From: JBBIRM01 sp037441765
GTDB taxonomy: Bacteria > Desulfobacterota > BSN033 > UBA1163
DNA: 6,396 bases
Assembly (NCBI GenBank): GCA_037441765.1
Contig: JBBIRM010000169.1
Location: 1-6,396 of the forward strand
Direction of reading: 5' to 3'
Each line of letters begins with the position of its first letter. Within the stretch, counting starts at the first letter, position 1. A program made the position numbers and the translations under genes. Below the pieces are notes generated by a model. That model did no database searches. It saw nothing but the letters and a program-made list of their open reading frames with translations, and had not been told where the DNA came from. Shown here piece by piece: positions 1 through 4,060 of the stretch.

Positions 1-1301
1 TTAAAGATTATATCGGTCTTCCAAAAGAGAATATGTATCAATCGCTTCACACCACAGTCATCGGTCCCTATGGGGAGAGGATCGAGATCCAGATTCGAAC
101 TCACGAGATGCATAGGATTGCAGAAGAAGGGATTGCCGCCCATTGGAAGTACAAAGAAGGAAGTGCCTTTGAAGAAGCGGATAAACGCTTCTCCTGGTTA
201 AGACAGCTTCTCGAGTGGCAACGTGACTTGAAGGATAATACAGAATTTATTGAGAGTGTAAAAGTGGATCTCTTTCCCAATGAGGTCTATATCTTCACTC
301 CTAAGGGGGCAGTGAAACAGTTTCCGGTTGGAGCTACCCCCATCGATTTTGCCTACAGCATCCATTCCGATATTGGTAATCACTGCATGGGGGCCAAGGT
401 CAACGGAAAGATGGTCCCCCTAAGATATGAATTAAAAAGTGGAGATACGGTTGAGATCATCACCTCTCCCAATGCAAAACCAAGTAAGGATTGGCTCAAA
501 TTTGTTAAGACCTCAAGGGCTAAGACAAAGATTCGACAATGGTTTATTCAAGAAGAGAGAGAAAAATCGATCAGCCTTGGAAAAGAGATCCTTGATAAAG
601 AACTTAGAAAGTATAACCTCCAACAGGCGAAATTAATCAAATCAGGAGAGTTGGCCAAGGTGGCAAGTGAATTCAGTTTCCAAGAGGTGGAAGATCTTAT
701 CGCTGCATTGGGTTATGGAAAGTTGACTGCAAACCAGGTCATTGGGAAACTTCTACCCCAAGAGAAATTAGAACAACAGAAAGGGGAACTGGAGGAAGGT
801 CGTCTCAAACGTCTACTGAAAAAGATCACCCGAGGCCCAAAAGATGCCCTCCTCATCAAAGGAGTTGATAATGTCATGGTTCGTTATGCGGGGTGTTGCA
901 ACCCTGTCCCTGGAGACAAGGTTATCGGATTTATCACCCGAGGGAGAGGGGTTACGATCCACACGGCCGATTGTCAGAATGTTATGGATGATGACCCGAA
1001 CAGGAGGGTTGAGGTGGAATGGGACTCGACAAAAGAATATATTTACCCTGTCAGAATCCGTATATTTTCGGAGGATAAAAAGGGGTTGCTGGCTGAGATC
1101 AGCGCTTCCCTTACTGCAAATGATGCCAATATTACCAATGCAAGGATTGATACGACCGATGATAAGAAGGCGATCGGCACCTTCGAAGTCGAAATACGTG
1201 ACCTCAATCATCTCAATAGGGGCATAAAGACCCTCGAAAGGATTAAAGGGATATATCGAGTGGAAAGATTGAGGGTTCAAACCGAGGGGGCAGAGAGTTA
1301 A
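1..1301 (+). CDS. rsh: RelA/SpoT homologue, bifunctional (p)ppGpp synthetase/hydrolase, 5' truncated
   Basis: Cytoplasmic stringent-response enzyme that makes, and in the bifunctional class also hydrolyses, (p)ppGpp. The reading frame is open from base 3 and starts upstream of the window, so the HD hydrolase domain and most of the synthetase domain are missing. Numbering from the internal Met codon at base 33: the synthetase tail includes YQSLHTT (2-8), EIQIRT (18-23) and EEGIAAHWKYKEG (31-43). A TGS domain covers about 84-145 and a helical region about 150-265. The Cys-rich domain spans about 285-318 with Cys288, Cys289, His310 and Cys314 all present. A C-terminal ACT domain covers about 338-416. 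The first codons read Lys-Asp-Tyr-Ile, matching the end of the basic RXKD motif of bifunctional enzymes rather than the acidic EXDD motif of synthetase-only RelA. The regulatory half looks intact. It converges on rpmB with 7 nt between the stop codons. The identification is firm; dual activity is inferred from the partial motif. Confidence 0.96.
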   Translation, partial: KDYIGLPKENMYQSLHTTVIGPYGERIEIQIRTHEMHRIAEEGIAAHWKYKEGSAFEEADKRFSWLRQLLEWQRDLKDNTEFIESVKVDLFPNEVYIFTPKGAVKQFPVGATPIDFAYSIHSDIGNHCMGAKVNGKMVPLRYELKSGDTVEIITSPNAKPSKDWLKFVKTSRAKTKIRQWFIQEEREKSISLGKEILDKELRKYNLQQAKLIKSGELAKVASEFSFQEVEDLIAALGYGKLTANQVIGKLLPQEKLEQQKGELEEGRLKRLLKKITRGPKDALLIKGVDNVMVRYAGCCNPVPGDKVIGFITRGRGVTIHTADCQNVMDDDPNRRVEVEWDSTKEYIYPVRIRIFSEDKKGLLAEISASLTANDANITNARIDTTDDKKAIGTFEVEIRDLNHLNRGIKTLERIKGIYRVERLRVQTEGAES

Positions 1302-1308
1302 GAATAGC

Positions 1309-1500
1309 TCAGGCTGCCTTGGTGACAAGCCCTGAACGGAGGCACCTTGAACAGACCTTTACTCGCATGGTCCTTCCCTCTTTGATAATCTTTATCTTAT
1401 GAAGGTTGGGGTACCAGACCTTCCGAGTCTTATTATTGGCGTGGCTCACATTATGCCCCACCACAGGACCCTTCCCGCAGATTTCACATAACTTTGCCAT
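1309..1500 (-). CDS. rpmB: 50S ribosomal protein bL28, four-cysteine form
   Basis: Structural protein of the large ribosomal subunit, 63 residues, a normal length for bL28. It begins MAKLCEICGKGPVVGHNVSH, the family signature. Two CxxC pairs (Cys5/Cys8 and Cys50/Cys53) make it the zinc-binding C+ type. The RTMRVKVCSRCLRSG segment near the C-terminus is also typical. The frame is open six codons further upstream to another ATG at 1518, but family N-termini begin at MAKLC, so the ATG at 1500 is preferred. No clear Shine-Dalgarno is visible; the upstream stretch is A/T-rich. It is monocistronic here, convergent with rsh and divergent from pfkA. I see no hairpin-plus-T-run terminator after its stop, so transcription may read into the antisense of the rsh 3' end. 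Confidence 0.97.
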   Translation of the reverse strand: MAKLCEICGKGPVVGHNVSHANNKTRKVWYPNLHKIKIIKEGRTMRVKVCSRCLRSGLVTKAA

Positions 1501-1528
1501 ATTTAAACCACAAAACAATTTTTTTAAC

Positions 1529-1557
1529 TAAATAACATGGCAAAATTCTATTTTCAA
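1529..1557 (-). promoter_or_regulatory. Candidate sigma70-type promoter for rpmB
   Basis: On the minus strand TTGAAA (1552-1557, 5/6 to the -35 consensus) is followed after 17 nt by TATTTA (1529-1534, only 3/6 to the -10 consensus). This would start transcription near 1522 and give a leader of about 22 nt before the rpmB ATG. Position and spacing are right, but the -10 is poor and the region is A/T-rich, so chance matches are likely. Confidence 0.3.
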
Positions 1558-1604
1558 GTATTATTGATGGGAGCATTAAATAAATTACATCTTGATGAGG
1601 GTTC

Positions 1605-1629
1605 GGCAAGCCACAAGGGCTTGCCCTAC
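1605..1629 (-). repeat. REP-like hairpin unit A
   Basis: Read on the minus strand from its head: GTAG (1626-1629), then stem GGCAAGCC, loop CTTGT, stem GGCTTGCC. The stem is a perfect 8 bp with a 5-nt loop. It is the same design as units B, C and D further right. A GTAG tetranucleotide just 5' of an imperfect palindrome is the hallmark of REP elements mobilised by REP-associated tyrosine transposases (RAYT). No such transposase is encoded in the window. It pairs head-to-head with unit B, with 23 nt between them. An alternative is a cruciform or transcription-termination signal between divergent genes. Confidence 0.65.
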
Positions 1630-1652
1630 GAGAAATTAAACGAATCTCAAAC

Positions 1653-1677
1653 GTAGGGCAAGGGCTTGTCCCTTGCC
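1653..1677 (+). repeat. REP-like hairpin unit B
   Basis: GTAG (1653-1656), stem GGCAAGGG (1657-1664), loop CTTGT (1665-1669), stem CCCTTGCC (1670-1677): a perfect 8-bp stem with the same loop as unit A. Relative to A the last two stem positions are changed from CC to GG on one arm and from GG to CC on the other, so pairing is kept. Units A and B are together an inverted repeat (1605-1630 against 1652-1677) matching at 22 of 26 positions, so they can fold either as two small hairpins or as one long one. Confidence 0.65.
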
Positions 1678-1732
1678 CCAATTGGTTTCATTTCTTATAT
1701 TGAATTACGACACATTAAAAGGAGGATTAAAA

Positions 1733-1762
1733 TTGACTTCTTGCCCTTAGTAAATCTATAAT
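1733..1762 (+). promoter_or_regulatory. Sigma70-type promoter toward pfkA
   Basis: TTGACT (1733-1738, 5/6 to the -35 consensus) is followed after 18 nt by a perfect TATAAT (1757-1762). An A-rich stretch just upstream could act as an UP element. The expected start near 1769 gives pfkA a leader of roughly 187 nt containing a weak hairpin and REP-like units C and D. It is the best promoter match I found in the intergenic region, though the spacer is one base longer than optimal. Confidence 0.6.
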
Positions 1763-1786
1763 TAACGCCATCTTTTATTTTTCGCC

Positions 1787-1816
1787 TTTTTTGAGAAGAA
1801 GAGACTTCTGAAAAAG
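1787..1816 (+). other. A/T-rich imperfect hairpin in the predicted pfkA leader
   Basis: AGAAG (1794-1798) pairs with CTTCT (1805-1809) around a 6-nt loop. Beyond a G-G mismatch, five T-A pairs (1788-1792 with 1811-1815) and a terminal T-G wobble extend the stem. There is no downstream T-run placed as in an intrinsic terminator, so a role in attenuation is not supported. It may simply reflect base composition. Confidence 0.25.
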
Positions 1817-1834
1817 TAGAGTTAACAATTTTTT

Positions 1835-1858
1835 GTAGGGCAAGCCTTTAGGCCTGCA
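1835..1858 (+). repeat. REP-like hairpin unit C
   Basis: GTAG (1835-1838), stem GGCAAGCC (1839-1846), loop TTTA (1847-1850), second arm GGCCTGCA (1851-1858), with two mismatches in the 8-bp stem. It shares its head and first arm exactly with unit A. With unit D it forms an inverted pair, here tail-to-tail with 12 nt between, the reverse of the A/B arrangement. It lies inside the transcribed leader if the promoter at 1733-1762 is used. Confidence 0.55.
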
Positions 1859-1870
1859 TCATTCATTTAA

Positions 1871-1894
1871 GGCAAGGCAGAAGCATTGCCTTAC
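1871..1894 (-). repeat. REP-like hairpin unit D
   Basis: Read on the minus strand: GTAA (1891-1894), stem GGCAATGC, loop TTCT, arm GCCTTGCC (1871-1878), one mismatch in 8 bp. The head is GTAA rather than GTAG, so this is a diverged copy. Segments 1833-1857 and 1872-1896 match in inverted orientation at 18 of 25 positions, so C and D can also pair with each other in RNA. D ends about 60 nt before the pfkA start codon. Confidence 0.55.
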
Positions 1895-1932
1895 AACATT
1901 CGGTTACGGCTTAAAAAATTTCAAATATTTTT

Positions 1933-1939
1933 GGGAGGG
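1933..1939 (+). promoter_or_regulatory. Distant Shine-Dalgarno-like sequence before pfkA
   Basis: GGGAGGG is the only purine-rich anti-SD match upstream of pfkA, but it lies 16 nt before the ATG at 1956, or 19 nt before the second ATG at 1959. An in-frame TAA at 1944-1946 rules out an earlier start. A weaker GAG at 1950-1952 sits 6 nt before the second ATG. Either the real site is weak or the spacing is unusually long. Confidence 0.35.
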
Positions 1940-1955
1940 AATTTAAAACGAGCGT

Positions 1956-3050
1956 ATGATGAAAAGGAAAAAGAGAATTGCTATTCTTACTGGTGGTGGA
2001 GATTGCCCCGGGATTAATGCTGTGATAAGAGCCATTACAAAGAAGGCCATCCTTGAAGCAAACATGGAAGTCATAGGAGTTGAGGATGGCTACCATGGCA
2101 TGGTGGAGAATCGATATCGAGTCCTTCGCTACGATGATGTCTCTGGAATCCTAACCCTCGGTGGGACAATCCTTGGAACTTCGAAGATTGCCAATCCCTA
2201 TCGATACCCGATTAAAGATAAAGGGAAGTTAAGGTTTAAGGATCTCTCTAAGGAAGCCCTTAAAAATCTAAGCAACCTTGGCATAGAAGCCCTCATCTGT
2301 ATTGGTGGGGATGGCACACTTGGTATCGCCTATCAACTTTATAGGGATGGGATTCCTGTCGTCGGTGTTCCAAAAACGATCGACAATGACCTTAGAGGAA
2401 CAGATATCACCTTTGGTTTTGAATCTGCAGTATCCATCGCTACCGAAGGAATAGATAGAATCCACACAACTGCTCAATCCCATCATCGCGTGATGATAAT
2501 CGAGGTAATGGGACATCGGGCAGGATGGCTGGCACTCTATTCTGGGGTGGCAGGAGGAGGGGATATCATCCTTATTCCAGAAATCCCTTATGACATCGAT
2601 CTCGTCGCTGAAAAAGTGGTGGAGCGGAATAGGAAGGGTAAACGGTTTAGCATTGTGGTGGTGGCTGAGGGGGCAAGGTCTAAGGGAGGGGAATTGGTGA
2701 TCCAGAGGATCGTTAAGGAAAGTTCTGATCCCATCCGTCTTGGGGGAATAGGTTTCGTATTAGGTGAACAGATTGAGAAGAAAACAGGGCTTGAAACCAG
2801 AACCGTTGTGATGGGGCATCTTTTAAGAGGGGGAACACCAACCCCTTTTGATCGAGTCCTCGCTACAAGGCTTGGTACCAAGGCCCTGGATTTAGTAAAG
2901 GAAGGAATGTTTGGATTTATGGTTGCCATCAAAGGAGAGGCCATTTCTCATTTCCCATTAAAAGAGGTGGCCAAAGGAATAAAAAGAGTTCCAAGAAATC
3001 ATCCATTAATTAAAGTGGCCCGTTCAGTGGGTACATCCTTTGGAGATTGA
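1956..3050 (+). CDS. pfkA: 6-phosphofructokinase, probably ATP-dependent, with Lys at the PKTIDND site
   Basis: Cytoplasmic glycolytic enzyme phosphorylating fructose 6-phosphate to fructose 1,6-bisphosphate. Its 364 residues exceed the roughly 320 of E. coli PfkA and fit the longer group III/mixed clade. Motifs in order: GGGDCPGIN (13-21), GGDGT (117-121), PKTIDND (139-145) with the catalytic Asp143 and Asp145, EVMGHRAGW (183-191), AEG with Glu238, and MGHLLRGG (286-293) with His288. Gly120 equals E. coli Gly104, which favours ATP. Lys140 equals E. coli position 124, where Lys is typical of PPi enzymes and of group III ATP enzymes. His187 stands where E. coli has Arg171. Start is ATG 1956 or the adjacent 1959; neither has a well-spaced SD. 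The leader carries REP-like repeats. The downstream membrane gene follows after 31 nt with no terminator, so co-transcription is likely. Family assignment is firm; the phosphoryl donor is inferred. Confidence 0.95.
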   Translation: MMKRKKRIAILTGGGDCPGINAVIRAITKKAILEANMEVIGVEDGYHGMVENRYRVLRYDDVSGILTLGGTILGTSKIANPYRYPIKDKGKLRFKDLSKEALKNLSNLGIEALICIGGDGTLGIAYQLYRDGIPVVGVPKTIDNDLRGTDITFGFESAVSIATEGIDRIHTTAQSHHRVMIIEVMGHRAGWLALYSGVAGGGDIILIPEIPYDIDLVAEKVVERNRKGKRFSIVVVAEGARSKGGELVIQRIVKESSDPIRLGGIGFVLGEQIEKKTGLETRTVVMGHLLRGGTPTPFDRVLATRLGTKALDLVKEGMFGFMVAIKGEAISHFPLKEVAKGIKRVPRNHPLIKVARSVGTSFGD

Positions 3051-3081
3051 AAAATAGAAATAATCCTCTAAAAAAGTTACT

Positions 3082-4017
3082 ATGAAAACTTCCGCGAATC
3101 TTTTTAAAAAAAATAAATACGTTCTTATTCCGATTTCTCTTTTCTTAATCACCTCTCTATTTATTCCGAACCTTCAGGCCACCCCTGAATATGCGGAACG
3201 AACAAACTTTGGCTGTCTCAGATGTCATGAAGACCCTATGGGTGGAAAACTTACAAAGGCAGGAGAGGAGTTCAGGGACGATCTCAAACGAGAAGGTCTC
3301 TACCGCCCTTTGAAGACCTATCAAAAGATTGTCCGTTTGATCATCGGTTATCTTCACCTTCTTACAGCCATAGCCTGGTTCGGGACTATTCTCTATGTCC
3401 ATATCCTATTAAAACCGGCCTATGCGGCAAAAGGACTTCCAAAAGGAGAGTTAATCTTAGGGTGGGTTGGAATCGTCCTTCTGACGGTAACAGGTATTCT
3501 TCTTACTATTTCACGGATTCCAAGCTGGGAGGCCTTCTTTAAGACGAGGTTTGGAATCCTACTGGGTATAAAGATTCTTTTATTTTCAATTATGGTCACC
3601 TCCGCAATCATTGTGACATTTATTATCGGGCCTAAATTGAGGGGAAAAACTGCCAGGCCCATAATCGAGAAAAAGTCAAAATATACTATTGAAGAACTCT
3701 CCCGCTTTGATGGACGCGAAAAACGGCCTTCCTATATCGCCTATAAAGGTAAAATTTATGATGTCAGTTCGAGCAAGTTCTGGGTAGAAGGCGACCATGT
3801 GAGAAAACATCTGGCTGGAAATGATCTAACAGAAGCAATTAAAACAGCACCTCACGGAGAGGAAAAGGTCTTCCAGATGCCTCTGGTTGGAGAGCTCTTG
3901 CCAGCAGGAGCAAAAATTGAAAAATCAGGACCTGAAAAACTCTTCTATTTTATGGCTTACATGAACCTAATTTTTGTCTTTCTCATTACGTTTATTATCA
4001 GCCTATGGCGCTGGTAG
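3082..4017 (+). CDS. Membrane haem protein: c-type haem motif, CopD-like membrane domain, cytochrome b5-like domain
   Basis: A 311-residue predicted inner-membrane protein, probably redox-active; its exact function is not recognised. A basic N-terminus and hydrophobic segment (13-29) form a signal peptide or anchor, with a possible cleavage after LQA (31-33). One CxxCH site follows (Cys45, Cys48, His49), which should carry a covalent haem if exported. Three membrane segments (about 84-110, 123-143, 157-183) resemble the CopD family, including HLLTAIAWFG with His92 and the TRFGILLGIKILLF stretch. A soluble b5-like domain (about 200-270) has YTIEELSRFDG, KGKIYDVSSS and the candidate haem ligands His239 or His243 and His258 (APHGEE). 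A final membrane helix lies at 287-309. No other Met precedes the CxxCH, so the start at 3082 is secure, although its SD is weak. It lies 31 nt after pfkA and is probably co-transcribed. It converges on the kinase gene with 43 nt between. Confidence 0.85.
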   Translation: MKTSANLFKKNKYVLIPISLFLITSLFIPNLQATPEYAERTNFGCLRCHEDPMGGKLTKAGEEFRDDLKREGLYRPLKTYQKIVRLIIGYLHLLTAIAWFGTILYVHILLKPAYAAKGLPKGELILGWVGIVLLTVTGILLTISRIPSWEAFFKTRFGILLGIKILLFSIMVTSAIIVTFIIGPKLRGKTARPIIEKKSKYTIEELSRFDGREKRPSYIAYKGKIYDVSSSKFWVEGDHVRKHLAGNDLTEAIKTAPHGEEKVFQMPLVGELLPAGAKIEKSGPEKLFYFMAYMNLIFVFLITFIISLWRW

Positions 4018-4060
4018 AGAGAAAAAAATCATATATAGATATATCCTAATTAAATCGACC

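Noticed and set aside
33..35. ATG at 33 as the start of the rsh gene
   Set aside because: In-frame codons before it (Lys-Asp-Tyr-Ile and on) match conserved synthetase sequence, so the gene starts outside the window.
813..1328. Long open frame on the minus strand across the rsh 3' end
   Set aside because: It is fully antisense to the conserved Cys-rich and ACT domains of rsh, shows no recognisable domain, and overlaps the end of rpmB.
1484..1681. Minus-strand open frame running through the region upstream of rpmB
   Set aside because: It covers the REP-like units A and B and the rpmB upstream region and shows no domain or codon-usage signal. It looks like chance.
1720..1750. AGGAGG, 7 nt, then TTG and a five-codon ORF ending in TAG at 1748-1750, a possible leader peptide
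   Set aside because: The TTG coincides with the -35 box of the predicted promoter, so it would lie upstream of the transcript, and five codons give no coding evidence.
1601..1896. Repeated GTAGGGCAAG blocks as a CRISPR array
   Set aside because: Only four diverged units in alternating orientation with irregular spacing, each self-complementary, and no cas genes; this is REP-like, not CRISPR.
4022..4044. Minus-strand hairpin ATATAT/ATATAT followed by seven T, a possible terminator of the kinase gene
   Set aside because: The stem is at most five A-T pairs once a workable loop is allowed, with no GC. The T-run position is suggestive, but the stem is too weak to call an intrinsic terminator.
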